The notes: generated by a model from the letters alone, not told the origin. Counted from the first letter of the stretch, positions 7,901 to 16,739 are shown. The stretch: DNA of 28,257 nucleotides from Bacteroidales bacterium UBA2295 (GCA_002345825.1 DDWD01000044.1:1-28257); one strand, 5' to 3'. Program-made: numbers and translations.

Positions 7901-9196
7901 ATGAAAGAGAAAGAGAAATTCGGAAAGAAACCCGTGAGGCGGAGTACGTCCGACGAAAAAGAGTCAGCCAAAGTGTATAAACCCCGCACGGCCAAACCAT
8001 TAGGGACTAAACCCCAAAAGAGTAACCCCTCTGAGGATCAGGAGTCCAGCTACACACCCACCGAACGCAGAAAGAAACCCGATTTTAAAGAGAAGCGTGA
8101 GCGCGAAGATCGACGTGACTCCAAGCGTCAACCAAGAAGAGATGAAAGGAGTTCCGACTCATCGAGAACCTATACGCCTCGTACCCTCAAATCTAAATCC
8201 CTAGGGAAGGAAGCCCCTAAACGTGAGCAACCCTCAGAACGATTTGAGCCTAGAGAGGATAGAAGGGATGATAGGAAGAAAAGTTTTTACGAGGAGAAAT
8301 ACTCCAAGCCTAAGTTCGAAAGGCCTGCAAAAGATAGGTTTACAAAACCTACCAACGAGCGGTTTTCGAAACCAAAGGCCGATCGATTTGCTAAACCCGA
8401 ATTAGAGAGAAAACCCAAAGTTGCTAAAAGATTTGTAACACCTCCTGAAATTGAGAATGAGCTGAAGACCGATAAGGATGGCCTTATCCGGTTGAACAAG
8501 TATATTGCCAACTCTGGCCTTTGTAGCCGCCGCGAAGCCGACGAATTTATTGCTAAAGGTCAAATCACCGTGAATGGCATCGAGGTTAGGGAGCTAGGAA
8601 CCAAGGTGAAACTTACCGACGAGGTACGTTTTAAGGACAAAGCCCTCGATCCCGAAAAAAAAGTTTACATCCTGCTAAATAAACCCAAGGATTATGTTAC
8701 CACTGTTGAGGATCCTAATGCAACACGTACCGTAATGGATTTAATTGAGGGGGCATGCGAGCAAAGGGTTTATCCCGTAGGACGTTTAGATAGGAATAGT
8801 ACCGGGTTATTGCTGTTTACCAATGATGGTGAGCTTACTAAGCAACTTACCCACCCAAGCTTTATGAAGCGTAAGGTTTATGAAGTAGGCCTCGATCGTA
8901 ATGTTTCACCTCAAGATATGGAAGCAATTCTGAAAGGTCTGGATTTTGATGGAGAAATTGTTGCTGCCGACGCCATTGAGTATGTCGATGACCGTGACAA
9001 ATCTATTATTGGAATCGAAATTCATTCGGGGCAGAATCGTATTGTACGCCGTATGTTCGAAAAGCTGAACTATCGCGTGGTTAAGCTCGATAGGGTTTAC
9101 TTTGCCGGTTTAACTAAAAAGAGTTTACCCCGTGGTAAATGGCGATTCCTTTCTGCCAAAGAGGTGAATATGCTTAAGATGAACAGATTTAACTAG
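7901..9196 (+). CDS. RluB/RsuA-family rRNA pseudouridine synthase with long basic N-terminal extension
   Basis: A 431-residue enzyme that isomerises a uridine in ribosomal RNA, most likely in 23S rRNA. The C-terminal 240 residues are a complete RsuA/RluB-type enzyme: an S4 RNA-binding domain at about 196-243 (RLNKYIANSGLCSRREADEF) and a catalytic domain with VGRLDRNSTGLLLFTNDG, in which D297 is the catalytic aspartate. Residues 1-190 are a disordered, highly charged extension rich in K, R, E, D, S and P. It includes three back-to-back 8-residue repeats RF(T/S/A)KPxx(E/D) at 146-169. Such extensions occur in Bacteroidota homologues and probably bind RNA. A terminator follows. The target uridine is not determinable here. 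Confidence 0.92.
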   Translation: MKEKEKFGKKPVRRSTSDEKESAKVYKPRTAKPLGTKPQKSNPSEDQESSYTPTERRKKPDFKEKREREDRRDSKRQPRRDERSSDSSRTYTPRTLKSKSLGKEAPKREQPSERFEPREDRRDDRKKSFYEEKYSKPKFERPAKDRFTKPTNERFSKPKADRFAKPELERKPKVAKRFVTPPEIENELKTDKDGLIRLNKYIANSGLCSRREADEFIAKGQITVNGIEVRELGTKVKLTDEVRFKDKALDPEKKVYILLNKPKDYVTTVEDPNATRTVMDLIEGACEQRVYPVGRLDRNSTGLLLFTNDGELTKQLTHPSFMKRKVYEVGLDRNVSPQDMEAILKGLDFDGEIVAADAIEYVDDRDKSIIGIEIHSGQNRIVRRMFEKLNYRVVKLDRVYFAGLTKKSLPRGKWRFLSAKEVNMLKMNRFN

Positions 9197-9219
9197 GAAT
9201 ATTTAATGCTTATTTTGAG

Positions 9220-9250
9220 GCGGAATCGGATTACTGGTTCCGCTTTTTTT
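9220..9250 (+). terminator. Intrinsic terminator after the pseudouridine synthase gene
   Basis: The stem GCGGAATC / GGTTCCGC contains one T-G wobble and an eight-base loop, and is followed by seven T residues. It sits 23 bases after the stop and immediately upstream of the next gene's -7 box. Confidence 0.85.
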
Positions 9251-9253
9251 ATG

Positions 9254-9261
9254 TAGTTTTG
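9254..9261 (+). promoter_or_regulatory. -7 box upstream of the DUF5686-type gene
   Basis: TAGTTTTG matches TAnnTTTG. It is four bases after the T tract of the preceding terminator, so it cleanly separates the two transcription units. Confidence 0.5.
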
Positions 9262-9293
9262 CCCCAAACTCATTGATTCAATTGCCTTATAAA

Positions 9294-11768
9294 GTGAAAA
9301 GAGTAAGCCTATTCCTCCTTCTTAATCTCGTTGTAATTCCGCTTTTCAGCCAGAATATTATTAAGGGTAAGATTGTTGACAGGGAAACAGGTCAGCCGTT
9401 ACCTTTTGTAAATATCATTTACAACGACAAGGGGCAGGGTGTTACTTCCGATTTGGATGGCGCCTTTGAGATTCGTACTACTGAAAGATTGAATGAACTC
9501 AGAACAAGCTATGTTGGCTATCTGCCCGAAATTGTTGAGGTTGTACTTACAGAAAACAACAAATTTATACTTATTGGCTTAACCCCAACCGTTTATAACT
9601 TGGATGAGGTTTTTGTTAGGCCTGGTGAAAACCCTGCCCACAGGATTATCAACCTTGTTTATGCGAACAGAGAGCGTAACAATCCCGAACGGTTACCCGA
9701 GTTTCGTTATAATAGCTATAGCAAAATGTACTTCACTGCTGAGCGCGATACGATTATACTAAGCTCATCCAGCTCGACCGACACGATTCCCAAGCCAACT
9801 GCTGACTCATTGGAATTGAAAGTGGATAAACTACTGCAAAAACAGCATCTGCTCATGATGGAGTCGGTTACAGAACGAATATTTATGCACCCCAAACGAA
9901 GCCTTGAAACCATTTTGGCTTCCAGAGTTTCGGGGTTTAAAGATCCTCTACTTGCCTTTCTTGCTACACAGTATCAATCGTTCTCGTTTTACCCCGAGTT
10001 ACTAAATCTAGGTGGAAAATTTCACCTGAACCCCATCAGCAAGAATAGTACTAAGCGTTATCTTTTTATACTGGAAGATACCCTTTATACCCCCAGTGCC
10101 GATACGGTATTTGTTATCTCGTTCCAACCCCTGCGTAGTTCAAATTTTGCTGGCTTACACGGGGTGATGAGTATCAATTCCAATGGCTATGCCATTCAGA
10201 ATGTTATAGCTCAGCCTGTGGAGGCTCCAATGCCAACGCTAGACATCAAAATCCAACAGCGCTATCAGCTTGTCGATAGCGTTCAGTGGTTTCCGGTTGA
10301 ACTAAACACTACGCTTTACCTTACTACTGCCGATATGCAGCTTAAGGATTCGCTGCAGAACCGAAAGGTTAAGTACATGATAGTGGGCAAGGGGAGTACG
10401 TACATCAAAAATATCGACCTTATGCCAGGTCTTAGACCCAGAGACTTTAGCCATGTTGAGGTGAGTTTTGATCCCTCAGCCTCGATGCGGGCTGAGGATT
10501 ACTGGAAAAACTATAGGCACGAACCGCTAACCAGTCAGGAACTTCGAACCTACGATTTTGTCGATAGTCTCAGCAAGAAGGCAAATTTCGACAGGACAAT
10601 GGGAATTTTCGACGCGGTTCTTACAGGTAAATTGCCCATTGGCGTTTTTAACCTCGATCTTAATAGGATTATGAATTACAACCGGTTTGAGGGGTATCGA
10701 TTGGGTTTAGGATTAGAAACCAACCGAAGGATATCAAACCGATTCACCCTGGGTGGTTACTATGCCTATGGCTTTAACGATAAAAACGACAAGTACGGAG
10801 GATTTGTAAGGTTAGCGCTTAGCCAGCTGCATCAGGTTTTTGTTGAAGCACGATATGATAATGACGTAAGAGAACCTGGTGAAGTGTTTTTTGAGCGGCA
10901 AACGGGTATGCTTAATACCGATTTGTTTCGTGCTTTTATGGTCGATAGAATGGATTACATTGAGCAGTATTCTGCAGAATTTGGCTTTAGGTTTTTAAAG
11001 CGATTTACCCTTGGGCTAACGGCTTCTCAAACCGATTATGCTATCGCATCGGGCTATGGGTTTAGTCACCCAATGCTTGAGTCACCATTTGCATACACCA
11101 CCAACGAGCTGGGTGTTCGGCTCAAGTTTGCTCGTCGCGAAGCATATATTCAAACCGTAAAAGGGCTAATGCCCTTTGGCTTTGAGCACCCTGTAGTTTG
11201 GATAAATATATCAAAAGGGCTAGAGTATGGCGGTAAGGGTTTCGACTATTTTCGATACGAGGCGCGCCTAAGCCATAGGGCAGACCATAGAATTATTGGA
11301 AAAACTAGCGTTACGGTAAGCGGAGGGATGATAAAAGGTGTTATCCCCACATCGAAACTATACTTCGCACCCGGCAGCATGGACAAATATCCAATTGATG
11401 CAACCAACTCTTTTGGTACAATGCATCCATTCGAGTTTGTTTCCGACACCTATGGGTATGTATTCTTTCGACATAATTTTGGCGAACTTTTATGGAAGAG
11501 TAAATCGCAGCTCTTTAGACCCCAATTTGAGGTGGTACAAAATTTTGCAATAGGAACATACGCTGCTGATCCTTTGCACATCTTCTCATTATCGCAGCCC
11601 AAAACGCTGAGCAAAGGTTTCTTTGAGAGCGGACTGCTCGTAAACGGAATTCTTTCAAACCCATTTTATTCTTTGGGTATTGGGGCTTACTACAGATGGG
11701 GTTATTACGCCCATCCTCATTGGAAAGATAATGTGGCGATTAAACTTTCTATTGCCACAAATTTTTGA
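9294..11768 (+). CDS. DUF5686/carboxypeptidase-regulatory-like outer-membrane protein
   Basis: About 824 residues. An N-terminal signal peptide (MKRVSLFLLLNLVVIPLFSQ) leads into a carboxypeptidase-D-regulatory-like beta-sandwich at about 23-95 (KGKIVDRETGQPLPFVNI...SDLDGAFEI). A long C-terminal part rich in alternating aromatic strands, ending in phenylalanine (IATNF), is typical of an outer-membrane barrel. This fits the DUF5686 family, which is widespread in Bacteroidota; no plug domain or TonB box is apparent, so it is not a SusC. No ATG fits: the choices are GTG at 9294, which gives a clean signal peptide, or TTG at 9273. I prefer GTG. The gene has its own promoter box and ends five bases before a convergent gene. 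Cargo or role unknown. Confidence 0.82.
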   Translation: MKRVSLFLLLNLVVIPLFSQNIIKGKIVDRETGQPLPFVNIIYNDKGQGVTSDLDGAFEIRTTERLNELRTSYVGYLPEIVEVVLTENNKFILIGLTPTVYNLDEVFVRPGENPAHRIINLVYANRERNNPERLPEFRYNSYSKMYFTAERDTIILSSSSSTDTIPKPTADSLELKVDKLLQKQHLLMMESVTERIFMHPKRSLETILASRVSGFKDPLLAFLATQYQSFSFYPELLNLGGKFHLNPISKNSTKRYLFILEDTLYTPSADTVFVISFQPLRSSNFAGLHGVMSINSNGYAIQNVIAQPVEAPMPTLDIKIQQRYQLVDSVQWFPVELNTTLYLTTADMQLKDSLQNRKVKYMIVGKGSTYIKNIDLMPGLRPRDFSHVEVSFDPSASMRAEDYWKNYRHEPLTSQELRTYDFVDSLSKKANFDRTMGIFDAVLTGKLPIGVFNLDLNRIMNYNRFEGYRLGLGLETNRRISNRFTLGGYYAYGFNDKNDKYGGFVRLALSQLHQVFVEARYDNDVREPGEVFFERQTGMLNTDLFRAFMVDRMDYIEQYSAEFGFRFLKRFTLGLTASQTDYAIASGYGFSHPMLESPFAYTTNELGVRLKFARREAYIQTVKGLMPFGFEHPVVWINISKGLEYGGKGFDYFRYEARLSHRADHRIIGKTSVTVSGGMIKGVIPTSKLYFAPGSMDKYPIDATNSFGTMHPFEFVSDTYGYVFFRHNFGELLWKSKSQLFRPQFEVVQNFAIGTYAADPLHIFSLSQPKTLSKGFFESGLLVNGILSNPFYSLGIGAYYRWGYYAHPHWKDNVAIKLSIATNF

Positions 11769-11773
11769 TGCGG

Positions 11774-12298
11774 TTATTTTTGAGCCTTGCTCAAATCTTT
11801 TTCTGCAACCTTAAGCTTTTTCTCGGCGTCCTTCTTCCTTTTTTTTGCCTTTTTCAGGTATGCTTTACCTTTGTCTACCAGTCGTTTTCCCGAGTCGTAT
11901 TCCCTTAGCATAGCTCGGTAGCGGGTATTCCATTCCCGATCAAGTTCCCTATTCTTCGAATCGATTTCCTTAATTTGTTCCTTGGCTGCCTTTACCTCTT
12001 CCTTGTCTTTCGATCGGAGTTGGCGTTCCAATGGTTTTTTTAGATTGAAGTGATCGCGTTCAATATCCTTCTTTTCCTGAGCTAAGTCCTTTAGTACCTC
12101 TTCGGCATTGGCCATTATCTTCTCGCCCTCGGCAATAAGGCTGTCGGCAGAAAATATTAGAGCATCGGTAGCATTTACTCGCTCTTTAGCCGATTCAACC
12201 TTGCTCTCAAGTCGTGCAATTTTAGGATCGTCGGATTGCCCTATGGATATAATTGATATCCCTAGCAGTAAACTTAGAGTGAATACAATATTTCTCAT
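11774..12298 (-). CDS. Secreted lysine/glutamate-rich coiled-coil protein, function unknown
   Basis: A 174-residue protein with a signal peptide (about 1-20, ending SIIS-IGQ) followed by an almost uninterrupted charged helix from about 27 to 174. It is rich in K, E, A and D with heptad-like spacing and contains no cysteine. It is probably a periplasmic or surface coiled coil; no enzymatic motif is visible and I do not recognise a named family. A -7 box lies at 12369-12376, giving a leader of about 65 bases. The stop lies five bases from the convergent barrel gene, leaving no room for a separate terminator between them. Confidence 0.75.
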   Translation of the reverse strand: MRNIVFTLSLLLGISIISIGQSDDPKIARLESKVESAKERVNATDALIFSADSLIAEGEKIMANAEEVLKDLAQEKKDIERDHFNLKKPLERQLRSKDKEEVKAAKEQIKEIDSKNRELDREWNTRYRAMLREYDSGKRLVDKGKAYLKKAKKRKKDAEKKLKVAEKDLSKAQK

Positions 12299-12368
12299 AT
12301 CAAAATGTGTTGATGGTTAGTTCCTTTGGATGCCAGTTGCCTTATTGGCAAGATCAGAAATTGATTTT

Positions 12369-12376
12369 CAAAATTA
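12369..12376 (-). promoter_or_regulatory. -7 box upstream of the coiled-coil protein gene
   Basis: The minus strand reads TAATTTTG (TAnnTTTG), about 70 bases before the ATG at 12298. The leader contains a small TTGCC-AATAA-GGCAA hairpin at 12337-12351. Confidence 0.4.
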
Positions 12377-12479
12377 CTAATATGTGCTTAACTATCGAAT
12401 TTTTGGCGCTTAAATTGATAAAAATCATTTTTATTATTATTGAAGTGGAAGGTAATGAGGGGTTGGGTTAACCCATATG

Positions 12480-12515
12480 AAAAGCGCCTAAACTCTAGCA
12501 GAGTCTAGGCGCCTT
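12480..12515 (-). terminator. Intrinsic terminator after the caspase-fold gene
   Basis: A 12-bp stem (12484-12495 with 12501-12512) closes a five-base loop. The single A/C mismatch seen on the plus strand (12491/12505) becomes a G-U wobble in minus-strand RNA, so the hairpin is intact only for transcripts from the caspase gene. Only four U residues follow. A separate perfect palindrome GGGTTAACCC lies at 12465-12474. Confidence 0.75.
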
Positions 12516-12539
12516 GATGTTTATGCTTTAATACTTTGC

Positions 12540-14528
12540 CTATTTCCTTACAAAAACGAAATCACCTCCTTCGTCGCCAGTCCCTTTGATATCACCATAC
12601 TGAGGTACAGTTGGGCTAGTATTCATCACAGCAGTTTTAAAGCTGCTAAAAAGTTCCTCTGCCGAAAGATAATCTATGGTATTCTCCTGAAGCCTCTGAA
12701 CCAAATGCTTGATAAACATACTCTCGTCGGGTACTTCGGTAAGAGCACCGCTGGTCATAGCTTTACGGCTTTTCCGGTCGTATACCTTATCGAGTTGGTC
12801 AGTGGCATCGGGGAAGGCTTTCCGTATTTTGAAGATACTTCCACCAAAGCAAGCATCGGCAATGAGCAAGGTGTGCTTGCTCTTAATTGCTGCAACGTAA
12901 TCTTTCAGCTGGCTATTTGCCATCCAGTTTCCTGTGCTCGATGCCGAAGCGTCGGAGGGAAGCCAGTAGCCAAACTCTGTTTCTGAGTCAAAATAGCCAT
13001 GGCCAGCGTAAAAAATCAGCAAATTATCATTCTTGGTTACCCTACGGGTTAGCCTATCGAGCTCATCAATAAGTTGACCCCTTGTGGGATTTTTCAGGAA
13101 TGAAATATCGCTAGCTTCAAATGTATAATACTCTACTAGAGTTTTGGCCAGTGATGCAGCATCTCTTACAGGGTTATTTAGCGTTGCAATTCCTGCGTCG
13201 GGATAGTCGTTTACACCCACAATTAGAGCATAGTATCGGGGGGCACGTGGAGCATCAAATACAAGATCTAGCTCTTCGGTATCGGATGAGATGTTCTGAT
13301 TTGGCGAGTCTTTGCGGTAGACAATGAATTTTCGCTCTACGCTGTTTTCGTAGATATCCATCGATCGGATAACGATGTCGTTTCTACCCAACTTAAGAGG
13401 AACCGTAACCTCAAACACATTGTCGGGTTTTAGCGTTGCATTCCTTCCATTTACCACCACCTCAAAAATGCCATTCTCGTCGCTTGCAGTTCCTTTAACC
13501 ATCAGGTTCTCATCGGAAACAGTAAGCCCATCATTAATTGACACAGAGCGAAGCCTTCTATCCTCAAGCCCGCTAGATGATTGTGCATAGGGGCGTCCTC
13601 TTGTGGCCTCGCTACCAGTTAGCGAAACCCCTTCGGGGAAAAGGATTGAGATTACCGGCGGATTTGAATCGGCATTTACCACCTGTGGCTCTGGTTTTTG
13701 CACATTAACGGAGGCTGTTATATTACCTTCGAATTGCTTTGAGGTAGTTACCGACATGGATGTGGTTGGGCTGCTTGATACAGGGAAGTCTTGGAATTTA
13801 ATTGCACTAATATCAAGATTGTCAAGACCATATGTAGAGAATGTAAGCAGTTCAGCACCTATGCTCAATTGCATAACGCGGTTTAAGTCGGAGGGAATTT
13901 TATCAAACACAAAAGTGGCCTGAACGGTTTCTCCATTTTTTATTGTGCGTTGTGGCGTGGAGTATCTTTGGGGGCCAGCAACTTCGGCAAGTTTTCCTCG
14001 TTGGGCATCGTAGGTGTTTCGATTGAAATCGGTAATGGTAATCAGGCCGTTAATTAGCTTTAGATCGCGGGTAGGGCCATTATTTGTAATGCTAAGTATT
14101 AGCTCAAGCTGATTTGTTCCGCTTCGATGTAAGCTAATTAGCTTAAATATTACGTTACTAAAATCGTCCTCGAGCGCTTTGGTCGATAGGGTTTGTCCGT
14201 CAAGTTTAAATAATACATCACCCTGCAGTTGAGGCAGATCGTTAAGTACATTCCATATAATTACTTGGTTTTTACCGCCAAGCACGTTGTCGCCAACATA
14301 ACCCGAAACGGTTTCCATTTTTTGGAAAGTACGTCCTCCGTCGGTTGAGTAGCTAGGAGTAACTTTAAAAAGCTGCCCAATCTGTTCCCCAGTAATGGAG
14401 TACTCAATATTGATATTTTCACCAAGTTGCTTGGTGTTAAGGTCAACAAACTCCTGGGCAACAATATTTGTGGTGCTTAAAACACTTGCAGCCAGGGCAA
14501 TGAGCACCAGTTTTAAACTCTTTTTCAT
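12540..14528 (-). CDS. Secreted caspase-family (peptidase C14-like) protein with Ig-like domains
   Basis: A 662-residue exported protein. A signal peptide (1-25, cleaved after IVAQ) is followed by beta-rich N-terminal domains (about 30-245), a linker, an Ig-like domain at about 340-405 (VVVNGRNATL...RNDIVIRSMD), and a caspase-like peptidase domain at about 428-600. The catalytic dyad is intact: H510 in FYAGHGYF and C560 in ADACFGGS. The fold fits caspase/metacaspase-like proteases, which cleave after basic or acidic residues; the specificity cannot be read here. The domain order suggests a periplasmic or surface protein rather than a cytoplasmic effector. The gene lies 58 bp after an LPP20-like exported protein in the same orientation, so the two may form an operon. 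A terminator follows. Confidence 0.9.
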   Translation of the reverse strand: MKKSLKLVLIALAASVLSTTNIVAQEFVDLNTKQLGENINIEYSITGEQIGQLFKVTPSYSTDGGRTFQKMETVSGYVGDNVLGGKNQVIIWNVLNDLPQLQGDVLFKLDGQTLSTKALEDDFSNVIFKLISLHRSGTNQLELILSITNNGPTRDLKLINGLITITDFNRNTYDAQRGKLAEVAGPQRYSTPQRTIKNGETVQATFVFDKIPSDLNRVMQLSIGAELLTFSTYGLDNLDISAIKFQDFPVSSSPTTSMSVTTSKQFEGNITASVNVQKPEPQVVNADSNPPVISILFPEGVSLTGSEATRGRPYAQSSSGLEDRRLRSVSINDGLTVSDENLMVKGTASDENGIFEVVVNGRNATLKPDNVFEVTVPLKLGRNDIVIRSMDIYENSVERKFIVYRKDSPNQNISSDTEELDLVFDAPRAPRYYALIVGVNDYPDAGIATLNNPVRDAASLAKTLVEYYTFEASDISFLKNPTRGQLIDELDRLTRRVTKNDNLLIFYAGHGYFDSETEFGYWLPSDASASSTGNWMANSQLKDYVAAIKSKHTLLIADACFGGSIFKIRKAFPDATDQLDKVYDRKSRKAMTSGALTEVPDESMFIKHLVQRLQENTIDYLSAEELFSSFKTAVMNTSPTVPQYGDIKGTGDEGGDFVFVRK

Positions 14529-14586
14529 ACCGTTTATTGTTTGTGATTTTTACTCAAATACCTTATGTATATTCTCAGGGGAAAAT

Positions 14587-15621
14587 TTATCTGAGTTCAA
14601 TAATATTTAAATCAAATACAATACTGTCCATACCAAATTCAATGCCATTAATATACATTTGAGCAGTTTTTACTGCTACTTCCCTCGATAGGTTTCTGGT
14701 TTCTGGATTATACTTTTCGTCTAGAGTCCTAATGTTTATTGATGTTTCTTCGGTATCGAGTGTTAATTGGCGTAATAATTTTTTTGAATAAATACTCCAT
14801 AATCCGTTATAGCTAATGAGCGGTTGTGTGTTTCCTTGCCAATTGGGATTGCAGTACTTGTAATTGTATATAGGATACTCAGTACTATAGCCCATAAACT
14901 CAGAGATAGCAAGATATCGCTTTCCTTTTTCGCGGTATGTAAAGCGTGAGTCGATGCTAGATCCCTTGGGCGAAGTGTAGTTGGTAATAAATTCATACTC
15001 GGCTTGGGGCTCAAATACGTTTCCAATTTGCGCTTCGATATACAAGGCAGTTCCAACGGTCGAAAGCTTTTCTGCGGTTCGATTGTTTTTGCGTTTTGAC
15101 GGTTCGTAACGAACCAGAACAATGGCCTCGTTGTAACGAGTAAGATGATGCCTTTCTACAGAAAAGCAGCTGCTATCGGCTAAGGCACTTGCTGAGAGTT
15201 TAAAGTAGGTGTCGAATCGTTGACCATAGCCTTTGTAACTTCTTTCGGAATACTCAACCGTGTATACGTCTCTGTAGTACTGTATGTAGGCTTTGTTTTG
15301 AAGTATGGCCATCGATTTTGCTCTGTGGAGAGCCTGAAGGGCGGCCTCTTCTGGTGTTAGGTCAGGGTCTGAAATGCCGATGGCATAGACAGAGTTGCTG
15401 CTTGAGGCGGGTGGTCTAAAAAACCAAGTGGGTAATGTGTCGGGGTAGAAGCTTACTCTTTCCACATTCTTAAACTTTCCGTAACCTGCTAAATCTTTTT
15501 GGCCGGTTTCTTTTTCAAAGATTTTTTCAAAGGCTTCTTTTTGTCCTTTTGTATGTATGGTGTTAAGTGTTAAAAGGATTAAAAGGAAGATGGACAACTT
15601 TTGCGAAAGGCTAAATCTCAT
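14587..15621 (-). CDS. Exported LPP20-like protein of unknown function
   Basis: A 344-residue protein with a signal peptide (about 1-26, hydrophobic core SIFLLILLTL). No lipobox cysteine is visible. Residues about 64-130 (PTWFFRPPASSS...YAIGISDPDL...EEAALQALHRAKSMAILQNKA) resemble the LPP20-type fold, in which a short strand is followed by a helix rich in alanine and arginine. The C-terminal half is tyrosine-rich beta-structure without a recognised domain. It is followed at 58 bp by the caspase-fold gene, suggesting co-transcription and a shared envelope location. The assignment to LPP20 is by pattern only. Confidence 0.65.
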   Translation of the reverse strand: MRFSLSQKLSIFLLILLTLNTIHTKGQKEAFEKIFEKETGQKDLAGYGKFKNVERVSFYPDTLPTWFFRPPASSSNSVYAIGISDPDLTPEEAALQALHRAKSMAILQNKAYIQYYRDVYTVEYSERSYKGYGQRFDTYFKLSASALADSSCFSVERHHLTRYNEAIVLVRYEPSKRKNNRTAEKLSTVGTALYIEAQIGNVFEPQAEYEFITNYTSPKGSSIDSRFTYREKGKRYLAISEFMGYSTEYPIYNYKYCNPNWQGNTQPLISYNGLWSIYSKKLLRQLTLDTEETSINIRTLDEKYNPETRNLSREVAVKTAQMYINGIEFGMDSIVFDLNIIELR

Positions 15622-15656
15622 ATTAGTGGTATTTATTAGTCATCAGTGATTCAATG

Positions 15657-15689
15657 TAAAGTTATGAAATAATGCATTTAATCTTCAAA
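15657..15689 (-). promoter_or_regulatory. Probable promoter for the LPP20-like/caspase gene pair
   Basis: On the minus strand a TTTG (15689-15686) is separated by 21 bp from TAACTTTA (15664-15657), one base off TAnnTTTG. It lies 36 bases before the ATG at 15621. Confidence 0.4.
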
Positions 15690-15731
15690 AACTTTGCCGT
15701 TTAATTTTTCATTTATCGATGCTGCGATAAG

Positions 15732-15764
15732 AAAAAGCACCTAACAATTTGTTGCTAGGTGCTT
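15732..15764 (-). terminator. Intrinsic terminator after fabD
   Basis: A 13-bp stem (15735-15747 with 15752-15764) has a four-base loop and is followed on the minus strand by five U residues (15732-15736, partly shared with the stem base). The one A/C mismatch on the plus strand (15744/15755) is a U-G wobble in minus-strand RNA, which fixes its direction as fabD-proximal. It lies 20 bases past the fabD stop. Confidence 0.85.
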
Positions 15765-15784
15765 AGTCTTTAGAAATAATCTTG

Positions 15785-16669
15785 CTATAAACTTTGTAAA
15801 CTGGTTGCTTCTATCTCCCTATTCACCTTTTTAACTAGCCCTTGCAAAACTGCTCCAGGGCCAAGTTCAGTAAAACTTGTTGCACCATCGTTTATCATAT
15901 TTACCATGGTTTGTGTCCAGCGGACTGGCGAAGTGAGCTGAGCAATCAAATTTTGTTTAATTTGCTCAGGCTTAGTGTACGCCATGGCGTCAACGTTTTG
16001 GTATATTGGGCATAGCGGTGCATTGAAGGTTGTTGATTCGATTGCCTGCGCCAGTTCAACCCTTGCTGGTTCCATTAATGGGCTGTGAAATGCACCACCT
16101 ACCTTAAGTGGGAGGGCTCTTTTGGCACCGGCTTCCTTCATTTTTTCGCAGGCTGTGCTAATGCCCGAAATACTACCCGATATAACAAGCTGCCCAGGGC
16201 TGTTGTAATTAGCAGGAACAACCACATCATCAATCTCACCACAAATTTTCTCTACGGTTTCATCGTCAAGTCCAAGTATGGCCGCCATGGTGGAGGGTTC
16301 CTTCTCGCAAGCTTTTTGCATAGCCATTGCACGTTTTGACACTAAGATTAAGCCGTCCTCAAACGAAAGGGCACCACTGGCAACGAGGGCCGAGAATTCT
16401 CCAAGTGAATGGCCAGCAACCATCTGAGGGTTAAAATCGGCGCCTAAAACCTTTGCAAGTATTACTGAGTGTAAAAAAATCGCAGGTTGTGTTACCTTGG
16501 TTTGCCTCAGGTCCTCATCGGTTCCATCAAACATAAGGTCTGTGATCCTGAATCCAAGAATCTCATTGGCCTTCTCGAATAGTTCCTTGGCTAAGGGCGA
16601 GTTTTCGTAAAGTTCCTTGCCCATCCCAACAAATTGGGCACCCTGTCCGGGGAATACAAATGCTTTCAT
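15785..16669 (-). CDS. fabD: Malonyl-CoA:ACP transacylase
   Basis: A 294-residue cytoplasmic enzyme that moves the malonyl group from coenzyme A to acyl carrier protein to start fatty-acid elongation. The family signatures are complete: FPGQGAQ at 6-12, nucleophile S88 in GHSLGEFSA, R113 in SKRAMAMQ, which contacts the malonyl carboxylate, and H195 in GAFHSPLM. Length is close to E. coli FabD. It stands alone here, without other fab genes beside it, flanked by its own promoter (16710-16739) and terminator. A spaced repeat of this domain, as in polyketide synthases, is not present. Confidence 0.97.
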   Translation of the reverse strand: MKAFVFPGQGAQFVGMGKELYENSPLAKELFEKANEILGFRITDLMFDGTDEDLRQTKVTQPAIFLHSVILAKVLGADFNPQMVAGHSLGEFSALVASGALSFEDGLILVSKRAMAMQKACEKEPSTMAAILGLDDETVEKICGEIDDVVVPANYNSPGQLVISGSISGISTACEKMKEAGAKRALPLKVGGAFHSPLMEPARVELAQAIESTTFNAPLCPIYQNVDAMAYTKPEQIKQNLIAQLTSPVRWTQTMVNMINDGATSFTELGPGAVLQGLVKKVNREIEATSLQSL

Positions 16670-16709
16670 AACTTCATTCTTTTTTTAAACCATTGTCCAA
16701 TTCAAAGGG

Positions 16710-16739
16710 CAAAAATAGTTTTTTTTGATATAATATCAA
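16710..16739 (-). promoter_or_regulatory. Complete Bacteroidota promoter for fabD
   Basis: On the minus strand TTG (16739-16737), a 19-bp spacer and TATTTTTG (16717-16710) fit the TTG-N19-TAnnTTTG consensus exactly, about 41 bases before the fabD ATG. The spacer is a near-pure A/T tract. Confidence 0.7.
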
